Shown: positions 8,967 to 17,975 of the stretch, piece after piece
Position numbering within the stretch: position 1 is the stretch's first letter
Layout: every line of letters begins with the position of its first letter
Assembly: GCA_002494625.1 (NCBI GenBank)
Contig: DACH01000022.1
Span: 62,001 to 126,000, forward strand
DNA: 64,000 nt
Reading direction: 5' to 3'
Origin: Archaeoglobus sp. UBA234
GTDB lineage: Archaea; Halobacteriota; Archaeoglobi; Archaeoglobales; Archaeoglobaceae
Notes under the pieces: generated by a model
What the model saw: only the letters and a program-made list of their open reading frames with translations
What the model was told of the DNA's origin: nothing
The model's database searches: none
Program-made: the position numbers and the translations under genes

Positions 8967-9224
8967 ATGAGGATCGAAGTTTACAGAAACAAACCCGCGG
9001 GAAAAAGATGCAACATTCTAACAGAGAATGTTCTCCAGGCACTAACAGAGATTGTAGAAGAATTTAATGAGGTCGAACTGAGAATACTGCATTCGAATGA
9101 GATAAGAGCCCCTGCCATAAGTATTGATGGCAAGGTAGTAGGAGAGAATCTTTCAATGGAGGAGATAATCGAAAAGTTCTCAAGTGATGAGTTAATCGAA
9201 TACCTCAGAAAAGCTCTGAAGTAA
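8967..9224 (+). CDS. Small thioredoxin-fold protein without CxxC
   Basis: 85 residues. The pattern M-R-I-E-V-Y ... V-E-L-R-I-L-H ... R-A-P-A-I-S-I-D-G-K-V-V-G-E-N-L-S-M-E-E-I matches the beta-alpha-beta core and cis-proline turn (RAPAI) of small archaeal thioredoxin/glutaredoxin-like proteins. The redox motif is not there: only one cysteine (Cys15, in KRCN) stands near the expected site, so dithiol exchange is unlikely, although a monothiol role is possible. Encoded just after the cysteine-cluster protein and before the mutase operon. Confidence 0.6.
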   Translation: MRIEVYRNKPAGKRCNILTENVLQALTEIVEEFNEVELRILHSNEIRAPAISIDGKVVGENLSMEEIIEKFSSDELIEYLRKALK

Positions 9225-9375
9225 CTTCATTTCCACAAACTTTTGTGATTAACCGAGTTTTTTAATCCCTTTTCAAGCTCCTTTTTATGTGAGGAGTTCA
9301 ACAGATCAGAAGAGAAAAATCAAAAATCTTAAATCCTCCCCCACAAACTTTTATGATAAAATATGGGTGATAGCC

Positions 9376-11061
9376 ATGGAAAACGAGGATGTAAGGAAAA
9401 AGAGGGAAGAGTGGGATAGAAAATGCCTCAAACCCTTCCTCGAGAAAAGTGGGGAGAGGCAGGAGAAATTTGAAAACCTCTCATGGATTGAAATTGATAG
9501 AATTTATGACCCTTCAGATATTGAGCATATTAATTTTATAGATGATATCGGCTATCCCGGAGATTATCCCTTTACGAGGGGAGTTTATCCAACCATGTAC
9601 AGAGGAAGATTCTGGACAATGAGGCAGTTCTCAGGCTTCGGAGCAGCTGAAGATACAAATCAGAGATGGAAACTCCTGCTCAAGGAGGGTCAGACGGGTT
9701 TGAGCACAGCCTTTGATTTTCCGACCCTTATGGGACTTGACAGCGATGATCCACTCTCAGATGGTGAGGTAGGCAAAGTAGGAGTTGCTATCGACACGCT
9801 CAAGGACTTTGAAATTCTCTTCGATGGAATTCCCCTTGACAGGGTATCAACCTCTTTCACAATAAATCCACCGGCAGGAATAATTCTTGCAATGTACACA
9901 GCTATAGGTGATGCCCAGGGAGTTCCGAGAGATCAGCTGAGGGGAACAATCCAGAACGACATGCTCAAAGAGTTCCATGCTCAGAACACTCTTGTTCTAC
10001 CACCTGAACCTTCAGTTAAGATCATAACAGATATTTTCGAATGGGGAGTGGAGAATGTTCCGAAGTTCAATCTGATAAGCATAAGCGGATACCACATAAG
10101 AGAGGCTGGCTCAACAGCAGTTCAGGAGCTTGCTTTCACAATAGCAGATGGTATGGCTTATGTTGAAGCAGCGATCGAGAGAGGAATAGATATTGATAAG
10201 CTTTCTCCTCAGCTAAGCTTCTTCTTCAACTCCCACAATGACTTCTTTGAGGAAATAGCAAAATTCAGGGCTGCAAGAAGAATGTGGGCAAAGATAATGA
10301 GAGATGAATACGGAGCGAAAAATCCCCGCTCGTGGTGGCTGAAGTTTCATACTCAGACTGCCGGATGTTCCCTCACAGCCCAGCAACCCCTCAATAATGT
10401 AGTGAGAACAACGATTCAGGCGATGGCTGCTGTTCTTGGAGGCACCCAGAGCCTTCACACAAATAGCTTCGATGAGGCTTGGGCTCTTCCAAGTGAGGAG
10501 GCTGTAAGGGTTGCTTTGAGAACGCAGCAGATTATCGCCTATGAGAGTGGGATTCCCAGCACAATCGATCCACTGGGCGGAAGTTATTATGTTGAGTGGC
10601 TGACAGATAAAGTCGAACGGCTTGCCTGGGATTACATTGAAAGAATACGAAAGATGGGCGAAGGAAGCATGCTCAGAGGGGTTCTTGCAGGGATAGAGAA
10701 TGGTTTCTTTGTTAAGGAGATAACAAATGCAGCTGCGAGATTCCAGAGAGAGGTAGAAGAGAATAAGAGGATAATAGTGGGCGTAAACAAGTTCACGATA
10801 GAGGAGAAGCTCAAGATACCAATTCTTAAGGTTGACCCAGAGGTTCAGAGAAAACAGATAGAGAGGCTGAGAAGAATTAAGGCTGAGAGAGATAATGTTG
10901 CGGTTAAAGAGGCTCTTGACTGGCTCAGAAGTGCTGCAGAGAATAACGAAAATGTAATGCCACCCATTCTGGAGGCTGTTAAAGCTTATGCCAGTGTTGG
11001 AGAGATAATGGGTGTGTTAAAAGAAGTCTACGGAACATACAAGAAGCCAATAATAATCTGA
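9376..11061 (+). CDS. mcmA1: Methylmalonyl-CoA mutase, catalytic (large) subunit
   Basis: 561 residues forming the substrate-binding TIM barrel; in archaea the cobalamin domain is a separate protein, here the next gene. Signatures seen: TRGVYPTMYRGRFWTMRQFSGFG, GLSTAFDFPT-MG-DSD, QNDMLKEF, SGYHIREAGSTA, RRMWAKIM and SLHTNSFDEA. The frame is open to 9289, but ATG 9376 has GGTGAT upstream and begins as the family does (M-E-N-E-D-V-R). The enzyme interconverts (R)-methylmalonyl-CoA and succinyl-CoA by adenosylcobalamin radical chemistry. First gene of a four-gene operon (9376-13045) with tight spacing. Confidence 0.95.
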   Translation: MENEDVRKKREEWDRKCLKPFLEKSGERQEKFENLSWIEIDRIYDPSDIEHINFIDDIGYPGDYPFTRGVYPTMYRGRFWTMRQFSGFGAAEDTNQRWKLLLKEGQTGLSTAFDFPTLMGLDSDDPLSDGEVGKVGVAIDTLKDFEILFDGIPLDRVSTSFTINPPAGIILAMYTAIGDAQGVPRDQLRGTIQNDMLKEFHAQNTLVLPPEPSVKIITDIFEWGVENVPKFNLISISGYHIREAGSTAVQELAFTIADGMAYVEAAIERGIDIDKLSPQLSFFFNSHNDFFEEIAKFRAARRMWAKIMRDEYGAKNPRSWWLKFHTQTAGCSLTAQQPLNNVVRTTIQAMAAVLGGTQSLHTNSFDEAWALPSEEAVRVALRTQQIIAYESGIPSTIDPLGGSYYVEWLTDKVERLAWDYIERIRKMGEGSMLRGVLAGIENGFFVKEITNAAARFQREVEENKRIIVGVNKFTIEEKLKIPILKVDPEVQRKQIERLRRIKAERDNVAVKEALDWLRSAAENNENVMPPILEAVKAYASVGEIMGVLKEVYGTYKKPIII

Positions 11062-11070
11062 GGTGGTCTG

Positions 11071-11487
11071 ATGGAGAAAAAAATCAGGGTTCTTGTTGCT
11101 AAAGTAGGGCTCGACGGGCACGACAGGGGAGCAAAGGTTGTTGCAAGATTTTTGAGAGATGCTGGTTTCGAGGTCATCTACACAGGACTTCATCGAACAC
11201 CGCAGGAGGTGGCGATGGCGGCAGTCGAGGAGGATGTTGATGTTATCGGGATAAGTCTCCACAGCGGTGCTCACATGACCCTTGTTCCAAAGGTTCTCAA
11301 CTATATCAGAGAGTACGGTGGAAACCCGGACGAACTTGTTGTTCTGGTTGGAGGTATTGTTCCCGAAGATGAGTTTGATGAACTGAAAACAAAGGGTGTG
11401 GATGGAATATTCATCCCCGGTACGCCCATTTCAGAAATAGTCGATTTTATTAACCAGAAGGTAAAAGAAAAGAGGAACAAGGCATAG
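11071..11487 (+). CDS. mcmA2: Methylmalonyl-CoA mutase, cobalamin-binding (small) subunit
   Basis: 138 residues, a complete B12-binding Rossmann domain. The base-off cobalamin motif DxHxxG is seen as L-D-G-H-D-R-G (His about residue 15), followed by the VIYTGLHRTP, GISLHSGAH and VGG-IVPEDE segments that wrap the corrin. It supplies the cofactor to the barrel encoded nine bases upstream. Ribosome binding site GGTGG-type precedes ATG 11071. A split mutase of this kind is usual in archaea. Confidence 0.95.
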   Translation: MEKKIRVLVAKVGLDGHDRGAKVVARFLRDAGFEVIYTGLHRTPQEVAMAAVEEDVDVIGISLHSGAHMTLVPKVLNYIREYGGNPDELVVLVGGIVPEDEFDELKTKGVDGIFIPGTPISEIVDFINQKVKEKRNKA

Positions 11488-11502
11488 ATTCAGGTGTATC
11501 AG

Positions 11503-12540
11503 ATGGAAGTTGATGAGATAGTAGAGGGAATTCTCTCCGGGAACAAAAGGTATCTTGCCAGGGCAATAACCTATGTTGAGAATGAATTTCCGGAGGGCAA
11601 AGAGATTCTCAAAAGGGTTTACGGCAGGACAGGAAAAGCCCATGTTGTGGGAATCACAGGGTTTCCAGGTGTGGGCAAAAGCACGATTGTCAGCAAGCTG
11701 ACTCAGGAGTTCAGAAGAAGAGGAAAGACAGTTGGAATAGTTGCTATTGATCCCGGTTCACCCTTTACGGGAGGTGCGTTGCTGGGAGACAGGCTCAGAA
11801 TGGATGGGCTTGATACAAACAGAGATCTCTGGATCGATCCAGGGGTATTCTTCAGGAGCATGAGTTCGAGGGGTAGAGCAGGGGGGCTTGCTGCCAAGAC
11901 AGGAGATGCGGTAAGACTCATGGATGCCTTTGGCTTTGATGTCGTGCTTGTTGAAACTGTCGGTGCTGGACAGAGTGAGGTTGACATAATAGAGGTTGCC
12001 GATACCTCCATCGTTGCCCTTATGCCAGAAATGGGCGATGATATACAGATAAACAAAGCTGGTATCCTTGAAATAGGAGATATCTATGTAGTGAATAAAG
12101 CAGATCTGGGAGGAGCGGAGAAGACTGAGAGATGGATCAAGGCGATGCTGATGATGGACGAGGAGGCTGTGGAGATCCTCACCAAAACAACCCATGCACA
12201 GGAATACGAGGTTCAGAGCGGTAAGATATTTGATAAAATCGCAAGATCTGGCTGGAAGCCTCCGGTAATAAAGACAATAGCTGATAAAGGAGAGGGAATC
12301 CCGGAGCTTGCCGATGCGATAGAGGAGCATTTCAAATACTTAAAGGAGTCAGGAATGTTAATTGAGACCCGAAAGAAAAGACTTACAAGAGAGATGACAG
12401 AAATTCTCGTAAATGAGATCAAGAAGTATCTGAGGAGTAACAGGGCTGTGGACTTTGATAAGATTGTCGAAAAGGTTACATCCAACAATCTGGATCCTCA
12501 TACGGCTGTTGAAAAAATCCTGAAATCCATCCTGAAATAA
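11503..12540 (+). CDS. meaB: MeaB/ArgK-family GTPase, mutase chaperone
   Basis: G3E-family P-loop GTPase that gates loading of adenosylcobalamin onto the mutase and protects it from inactivation. Walker A is GFPGVGKST (about residues 51-59); IDPGSPFTGGALLGDR, the ETVGAGQSEVD switch and the base-recognition motif NKADLGG are intact. I use ATG 11503, which has AGGTG six bases before it, rather than the in-frame GTG at 11494. Sixteen bases after the small mutase subunit; one base before the adenosyltransferase. The C-terminal dimerisation helices (residues 290-345) are present, so the protein is full length. Confidence 0.93.
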   Translation: MEVDEIVEGILSGNKRYLARAITYVENEFPEGKEILKRVYGRTGKAHVVGITGFPGVGKSTIVSKLTQEFRRRGKTVGIVAIDPGSPFTGGALLGDRLRMDGLDTNRDLWIDPGVFFRSMSSRGRAGGLAAKTGDAVRLMDAFGFDVVLVETVGAGQSEVDIIEVADTSIVALMPEMGDDIQINKAGILEIGDIYVVNKADLGGAEKTERWIKAMLMMDEEAVEILTKTTHAQEYEVQSGKIFDKIARSGWKPPVIKTIADKGEGIPELADAIEEHFKYLKESGMLIETRKKRLTREMTEILVNEIKKYLRSNRAVDFDKIVEKVTSNNLDPHTAVEKILKSILK

Positions 12541-12550
12541 GGTGAGAGGA

Positions 12551-13045
12551 TTGGGCAGAAAGGATGTGAGAAAAACACACCTCCTTGACAGAACACTCGT
12601 TGATAAGGACTCTGATCTGATAAACGGTCTGGGTGTTCTGGATGAGGCAAATTCTTTCATAGGTCTTGCAAGGGTGTTTGCAAAAAATAATGATGTAAAG
12701 GAGTGTCTTGAGAGAATTCAGAGGGCTATGTTCATAGCTGGACTTGAGTTTGTTTCTGACAGGAAAATGGATGAAAGTGAGTATAGAGAAATCCTGAAAA
12801 TGATTAAAGAGTTCGAAATGAAGGTGAGGAAACCAGATGGTTTTATTCTGCTCGAGGGGAACGAAAGTAGCGCCTTTCTCAGCATTGCAAGAACAGTTGT
12901 GAGGAGAGCTGAGAGGGAGGCTATCAAACTACAGAAAAAAGGAAAGGTTAGCCTGACCTTGATAGAGTGGCTGAACAAACTCAGTTATCTTCTATACATC
13001 ATGAGTTTAAAGGAGCTGGATAGTTACGATTACATAGAACTCTGA
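12551..13045 (+). CDS. Cob(I)alamin adenosyltransferase, PduO type
   Basis: About 164 residues. The PduO-type signatures are visible: D-K-D-S-D-L-I-N near the start (ATP-binding), LGVLDEANSFIGLAR, the helix R-R-A-E-R-E-A and the closing L-N-K-L-S-Y-L-L-Y. The enzyme makes adenosylcobalamin from cob(I)alamin and ATP, exactly the cofactor the mutase needs, so its place as last gene of the mutase operon is strong contextual support. The start is uncertain: GTG 12542 or TTG 12551; GGTGAGAGGA lies directly before the TTG, which I prefer. An aspartate/asparagine-poor C-terminus is slightly unusual for the family. Confidence 0.8.
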   Translation: MGRKDVRKTHLLDRTLVDKDSDLINGLGVLDEANSFIGLARVFAKNNDVKECLERIQRAMFIAGLEFVSDRKMDESEYREILKMIKEFEMKVRKPDGFILLEGNESSAFLSIARTVVRRAEREAIKLQKKGKVSLTLIEWLNKLSYLLYIMSLKELDSYDYIEL

Positions 13046-13056
13046 CAGGTGTTGCC

Positions 13057-13353
13057 ATGGAGGGAAGCTGGGATGCTTTTAAAGATTCCATAGAGAAAAG
13101 TAAAGAGTACCATAAGAGATATCATACTGCCATCTCCAATCCAATGAGAAGAAAGATTTTAAAACTTGTTTCTGAGGGGAAAAGTGTTGAAGAGATAAGA
13201 AATAGTCTGGATCTATCACCCTCACAGCTTGAATATCACCTGCATTTCTTAGAGCATGGTTTCTGTATTAAGAGAGACGGGGATAGAATAAAACTGACAA
13301 AAGAAGGGGAAATAATTTATTATGTTGATAGTGGCAATAAGGAATTGGGATAA
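13057..13353 (+). CDS. Winged-helix transcription regulator, ArsR-like
   Basis: 98 residues. N-P-M-R-R-K-I-L-K-L-V-S-E-G-K-S-V-E-E-I-type helix-turn-helix (about residues 28-62), then a wing ending R-D-G-D-R-I-K-L-T-K-E-G, the layout of archaeal ArsR/HTH_20 regulators. No sensor cysteines, so metal response is not suggested. It lies 11 bases after the adenosyltransferase and 2 bases before the nitrilase, so it could be read with either; by position it may control the mutase operon, which is inference. Confidence 0.75.
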   Translation: MEGSWDAFKDSIEKSKEYHKRYHTAISNPMRRKILKLVSEGKSVEEIRNSLDLSPSQLEYHLHFLEHGFCIKRDGDRIKLTKEGEIIYYVDSGNKELG

Positions 13354-13355
13354 AG

Positions 13356-14129
13356 ATGATTGTAGCAATAGGTCAGCTCAGAATATTGCCTGACCGAAAT
13401 GTGAATATAATGAAGGCTTTGAGCCTCATAAAGCGAGCAATACAGGTAAATGCATCTATCGTTGTCCTTCCAGAGCTTTTCAACACCGGTTTTTATCCAG
13501 AGAGCTACGAACAGGTTGAAGAGAACTTAGAGGATGAACTAGACTTTGTGTTAAGACTTTCAGAGAGGAGGGACATAACGATTGTTGGAAGTGTTGCTGA
13601 AAGGGATGAAGGCAGGCTTTTTAACACTGCTGTTGTAATCCACAGAGGAGAAATCCTTGCAAAATACAGAAAAACGCACCTCTTCCCGCTCAATGAGGAA
13701 AGAAAGTACTTTGTCCCCGGAGAAAAACTGGCAGTTGTTGATTCTCCTGTGGGCAAACTCGGACTTATGATATGCTATGAAGTTCGCTTTCCTGAAATAG
13801 CAAGGTATCTTGCAAAAAAAGGAGCAGAGATTATTGCTGTCCCTGCAGAGTTCCCTGAAGAAAGAATAAATCACTGGAGAGTTCTTCTGAGAGCAAGAGC
13901 TATAGAGAACCAGTGTTATGTTCTTGGTGCTAACTGTGCTGAGGGAGAGGATAAGTATCCGGGGCATTCGATGATCGTTGATCCCTGGGGCAATGTGCTT
14001 GTTGAGGCAGGAGATAGACAGGAGATAATAATGGCGGAAATAGATACAGAAGAAGTCGAGAAAATCAGGAAAGAATATCCTTTCTTAGAGGATTTCAGAA
14101 AAGACCTTTTTAAAGAGGAGTTCAGGTAG
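13356..14129 (+). CDS. Carbon-nitrogen hydrolase (nitrilase superfamily)
   Basis: 257 residues with the Glu-Lys-Cys triad: Glu in V-L-P-E-L-F-N-T-G-F (about residue 41), Lys in Y-R-K-T-H-L-F (about 108) and Cys in G-L-M-I-C-Y-E-V-R-F-P-E (about 143). The second glutamate before the cysteine region and the GHS-MIVDPWGNV C-terminal segment match omega-amidase/NIT2 or aliphatic amidase-like branches. It would hydrolyse a small amide or omega-amide. Two bases after the ArsR-like regulator, hence probably co-transcribed. Confidence 0.85.
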   Translation: MIVAIGQLRILPDRNVNIMKALSLIKRAIQVNASIVVLPELFNTGFYPESYEQVEENLEDELDFVLRLSERRDITIVGSVAERDEGRLFNTAVVIHRGEILAKYRKTHLFPLNEERKYFVPGEKLAVVDSPVGKLGLMICYEVRFPEIARYLAKKGAEIIAVPAEFPEERINHWRVLLRARAIENQCYVLGANCAEGEDKYPGHSMIVDPWGNVLVEAGDRQEIIMAEIDTEEVEKIRKEYPFLEDFRKDLFKEEFR

Positions 14130-14171
14130 CTGAAGGGAAAGGAATTTATTTCCATTTCAGTAGCAGTAATT

Positions 14172-14903
14172 ATGAAAATAGTCTTCGATGAGAGGTTTTT
14201 TGAGGTTTACACATCTGATCCTGCAGCATCAGCGGGCAGACTTGAGTCAATTCTGATGGAAACCCAAGATTATGGGTTCGTGAAGGCTGAAAAAGCCTCA
14301 GATGATGACATTTTGCTCGTTCACACACCCCAGCATCTTGAATTTGTCAGATCGATGTACAGGATTTACGAACTCGCCCTTCTCGCCGCAGGAGCAACAA
14401 TCATGGCTTCTGAGATTGCTTTCAGGGAGCCCGCTTTTGCCCTCATAAGACCTCCCGGACATCACGCAAGTCCGGATAGTTCATGGGGTTTCTGCTACTT
14501 CAACAACATTGCGGTTTCGGTCAGAAAACTTTTAGCTAATGAAAAGATAAACAGGGCTGTAATTGTTGATTTTGACCTTCATTATGGAGATGGAACTGCT
14601 AACACCTTTCAGAATGATTCTTCTGTTAAATACTTCCACATGCCAAGTGCCGAAGTTGAGAGTATCGCTGAATTTCTTGAAGGAGAAGAATTTGATATAA
14701 TCGCGGTTTCAGCAGGATTTGACAAGCACAGGGGAGACTGGGGTAGCTATCTTGAAACAGAAGATTATACAGAAATAGGAGAGATTATTAAAGAGTTTGC
14801 AGAAGAAAAATGTGAGGGAAGAAGATATGCTGCTCTTGAAGGGGGATATGTGACCTCTGTTCTCGGGAAAAATGTGAGAGCTTTCTTAGAGGGATTTTCC
14901 TGA
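14172..14903 (+). CDS. Histone-deacetylase-fold amidohydrolase, short form
   Basis: 243 residues, clearly shorter than the usual 300-350 of class II deacetylase-like proteins. Zinc and catalytic motifs are present: R-P-P-G-H-H-A-S (tandem His), V-D-F-D-L-H-Y-G-D-G-T (Zn ligands Asp and His), S-A-G-F-D-K-H (Asp ligand) and L-E-G-G-Y near the end. The missing length is in the N-terminus and in the loop after the GDGT motif. Archaeal homologues may deacetylate Alba-type proteins, polyamines or acetoin-pathway compounds; the substrate cannot be told from sequence. Confidence 0.82.
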   Translation: MKIVFDERFFEVYTSDPAASAGRLESILMETQDYGFVKAEKASDDDILLVHTPQHLEFVRSMYRIYELALLAAGATIMASEIAFREPAFALIRPPGHHASPDSSWGFCYFNNIAVSVRKLLANEKINRAVIVDFDLHYGDGTANTFQNDSSVKYFHMPSAEVESIAEFLEGEEFDIIAVSAGFDKHRGDWGSYLETEDYTEIGEIIKEFAEEKCEGRRYAALEGGYVTSVLGKNVRAFLEGFS

Positions 14904-14976
14904 TTTCTTAAAATTTTAACCTCTTAAAATTTCAAACTCTCCAGCTTAATTCTCGAATAATTCTCTAAGTATCTCC

Positions 14977-16929
14977 TCACCCTTTTTCCAGACTTTTCCT
15001 CAGGAAATTCCTTATTTCCTCCGATTCAATCCATCCTCTATCGAGCCTTTTTATCGTTTCTTCAATCTTTGCCACCATTTCAGATATTACTTTTCTCGCC
15101 TCTTCATCCTCTACCCTCAGCTCTGTGATTCCCGTTATGACTGACAGGGGGTTTCTTATGTGATCTATCAAAATCGCCATAGCCTCTAGATTTCTATCAA
15201 TCTGTCTGAAAGCCAGTTTTCGCTGATTATCGATTTCAATAGCCCTTATGGCAAAGGCAAGATCTGATGCAAGGGTCTTAATTAGCTCAACTTCATCTCC
15301 GGGTGGTAGTTTGTCAGTTGTATGGATATCCAAAAAACCCTTTATCGTACCATCGACCACCATTGGCACTACCAGGCAGCTGATGTTTTCAAATGATGGA
15401 TAATAGGGGCATTTTACCTTTCTCTTCTCCCTGTACATTCTTATTGCATCTCTAAGGTTTAACGCCTCCACATGGCAGGGATGTTCCTCAACTCTCAATA
15501 TCGATGGATGAGATCTCAAACCTTGGTGCGATATCTCCTCAACCTCCTTCTCTCCCAGTCCGATCCAGACAGAGTAGTGATTACTCAAAGAAGATATTTC
15601 CCTGCAGGATTTTTCAAGAAGGCTTTTTTTATCCTTTTCTCTTACAAAAAGATTATTTACTCTGTTTATCGTTCTCAACAACCTGTTAATTCTTATGTAA
15701 CCCGTAACATCCCTTGAGATCATGAGGTATCTCTCCACACCAGAAAGAGTTACAGGAGCGATTGTGTTGAAGAAATACATCCCATCAATCTCATCCTCAA
15801 ATGCTACAGTTTTACCGCTTTTCAGATATTCTAATCTCTTTTCAGCAATATTTTCTGGAAAAACATCGAAAATATTTCTGCCCTTTTCAGCTCCAATGCT
15901 CTTCATGGCGGGATTTATCTCGATGAAGTTGCCCTCTTTATCAACAATGGCTAAGAAATCAGGAGAGAGCTCAAACATCTTCCTGAATTTTTCTTCGCTC
16001 TCTACAAGCATATTTTCCGCCCTTTTTCTTTCCTCTTCAAGTTCAATGGAGTAAAGAGCAAAGGCGAGGTCTCCCGAAACCTCCCTCAGCAATTCCTGTT
16101 CTTCCACTTGGTGGATGAATTCCTCCAATACTGTTACCGATATGACGCCATAAACTCTCCCTGCATACTCAATTCTGCAGGCAATAGCTCTCTTTCTTTC
16201 TTCTTTATCAAAAATTGGACAGTCAGAGCATTCAGATATATTATCTATAACAGCAAGACCATCTTTGAAGGCAAGTTGACCACATTTGAGCTCATCAATC
16301 GTTTTAATTTTTTCTATTTTTCTGATTTCCTCTTCATGGGCTTTCAGCCCGGAATGATAGAATCTTAGAACTCTCTTCCCATCAAGCAGTGCGATCCATG
16401 CTTTGGAATACCCATTCTCGGTCAGTAACTCACATGCTCTCTGAAGCAGTCGGTGTCTATTCCTTTCCCTTGTAATCAGCTGATTCACATTCCTGATTGC
16501 TCTGAGAACAAGATTAAGATGATTTATTCTGCTTTCAGCAACTTTCCTCTCTGTAATATCCCTTGCAATTCCCTCTATCTCCCCAGTCTCAGATAGCCAT
16601 TCAACGATTTCAAACCAGATTGTCTTTCCATCTTTTGTTACACCTCTGAACTCCGCTCTTAATGTTTTGCCTGCTTTTATATCTCTGAAAAATTCTCTCA
16701 GCCTTTCAAGGTCGTCATTGTGAACAAGCATTCTCGAAGTCCTGCCAAGAAGCTCAGATGTTTCGTACCCAAGGAGTTCAGCAAACTTTGGGTTTATTTC
16801 GACAAATCGTCCCTCCTTATCAAGTATGAAGAAGAGATCATCTGCTTGCTGGAAGAATCTTTCATACCTTTTTAACCGTTGAAGAACATCATCGGATGTC
16901 ATCTGCACCTCCTGATTAAAAAATTTCAC
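14977..16929 (-). CDS. PAS/GAF sensor protein with a phospho-acceptor helix but no ATPase domain
   Basis: 650 residues, cytosolic, no membrane helices. Order: PAS (about 15-130, ending GIARDITERK), GAF (about 145-290, with CSDCPIF), PAS (about 310-425), GAF (about 435-570) and a C-terminal HisKA-like hairpin containing I-D-H-I-R-N-P-L-S-V-I at about residue 588. The chain ends about 60 residues after that histidine: the N, G1, F and G2 boxes of a HATPase_c domain are absent. The last two domains resemble those of the 1071-residue protein at 25799-29014, so the two are paralogues. Such a protein may receive or pass phosphate but should not phosphorylate itself. Confidence 0.8.
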   Translation of the reverse strand: MKFFNQEVQMTSDDVLQRLKRYERFFQQADDLFFILDKEGRFVEINPKFAELLGYETSELLGRTSRMLVHNDDLERLREFFRDIKAGKTLRAEFRGVTKDGKTIWFEIVEWLSETGEIEGIARDITERKVAESRINHLNLVLRAIRNVNQLITRERNRHRLLQRACELLTENGYSKAWIALLDGKRVLRFYHSGLKAHEEEIRKIEKIKTIDELKCGQLAFKDGLAVIDNISECSDCPIFDKEERKRAIACRIEYAGRVYGVISVTVLEEFIHQVEEQELLREVSGDLAFALYSIELEEERKRAENMLVESEEKFRKMFELSPDFLAIVDKEGNFIEINPAMKSIGAEKGRNIFDVFPENIAEKRLEYLKSGKTVAFEDEIDGMYFFNTIAPVTLSGVERYLMISRDVTGYIRINRLLRTINRVNNLFVREKDKKSLLEKSCREISSLSNHYSVWIGLGEKEVEEISHQGLRSHPSILRVEEHPCHVEALNLRDAIRMYREKRKVKCPYYPSFENISCLVVPMVVDGTIKGFLDIHTTDKLPPGDEVELIKTLASDLAFAIRAIEIDNQRKLAFRQIDRNLEAMAILIDHIRNPLSVITGITELRVEDEEARKVISEMVAKIEETIKRLDRGWIESEEIRNFLRKSLEKG

Positions 16930-17041
16930 TATTAAAAACTAACATATATATTATAACTACTCTGTATTTAAATTTTTTGAAATTTAAAATAACTGTCCTG
17001 CAAACTCAGATTTTCTCCAATGTAATTTTGATAAGCTAAAA

Positions 17042-17881
17042 CTATTTTCTGTTTACGAGATAGACACCCAGCAAAACAAGAGCCGTGCCAAGTGTAAAGG
17101 AGAAGTCAATCCTTTCACTTAGTAACATAACTCCCGTGACTATTGAAATCACAGGAATTACCTGAAGAAAGACTGCAGCTTTTGAGGCTTCCATCTTATT
17201 CAGCACATAGTACCATCCCATGTAACCAACAACAGTCGAGAAAACCGCAAGAAAGATGACAGCCAGAAGTGTTTCCAGAGATACTGAGAATTTCCAGCTC
17301 GTTATTAACGGTAGAGGTAAGGTTGCCAAGATTATCGCGTATGATGTTAGAACGAGAGGGTCGTGCTTTGAAAAAAGAGATTTTCCATAAACTGTGTAGA
17401 AAGTTGCTGAAAGAGATGCAGCAAAAACTGCAACCACACCTACTATCTCAAAGGCTGTAATCTGTTTTGAGCCGATAATTATAACAAAAACACCGAAAAG
17501 GGCAAGAAAGGTTCCAATAATCTTCTCAGGGTATGGTTTTTCTTTCAAAAAAATCACCGATGCAATGAAAATGAAGGCAGGAGCGGTGGAAATAATCAGA
17601 CTTGCCATTCCTGAAGAGATATAAATCTCTCCAAAATTAAGAGATATATGGTATAAGGTTATCCCAGTAATCCCAAGAGCTGCAACCTCCGGAATTTCAC
17701 TTATCCTTAGAAAAGCTCTTTTTTTGATAATGTATGCTGCAAGAAAAACATCTGCGATGAGAAATCTGAGAAAAGTCAGATCTACTGGATTTAGCTCTTT
17801 AACAGCTACTTTTATAGCGGGAAAAGCCCACGCCCAGCACAGTACTGTCAGAGATAAAATTAAGTATGTGAAATTTCGCAT
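17042..17881 (-). CDS. EamA-family (DMT) transporter
   Basis: 279 residues with ten hydrophobic segments in two five-helix repeats, typical for the drug/metabolite transporter superfamily. The first repeat starts W-A-W-A-F-P-A-I-K-V-A and has the conserved F-L-R-F; the second repeat shows T-V-V-G-Y-M-G-W-Y-Y and the E-K-P motif appears between repeats. Members export amino acids, purines or other metabolites; nothing here narrows it. Monocistronic; the last bases overlap no neighbour. Confidence 0.85.
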   Translation of the reverse strand: MRNFTYLILSLTVLCWAWAFPAIKVAVKELNPVDLTFLRFLIADVFLAAYIIKKRAFLRISEIPEVAALGITGITLYHISLNFGEIYISSGMASLIISTAPAFIFIASVIFLKEKPYPEKIIGTFLALFGVFVIIIGSKQITAFEIVGVVAVFAASLSATFYTVYGKSLFSKHDPLVLTSYAIILATLPLPLITSWKFSVSLETLLAVIFLAVFSTVVGYMGWYYVLNKMEASKAAVFLQVIPVISIVTGVMLLSERIDFSFTLGTALVLLGVYLVNRK

Positions 17882-17975
17882 TTTTTATCCTGAGAGAGAA
17901 TTGAATATTAATTTTCTGGATTAATAAAGAGCATGATTAATCTTAACATTTTTGAGAAGCTTCCAAAAAATTTAT

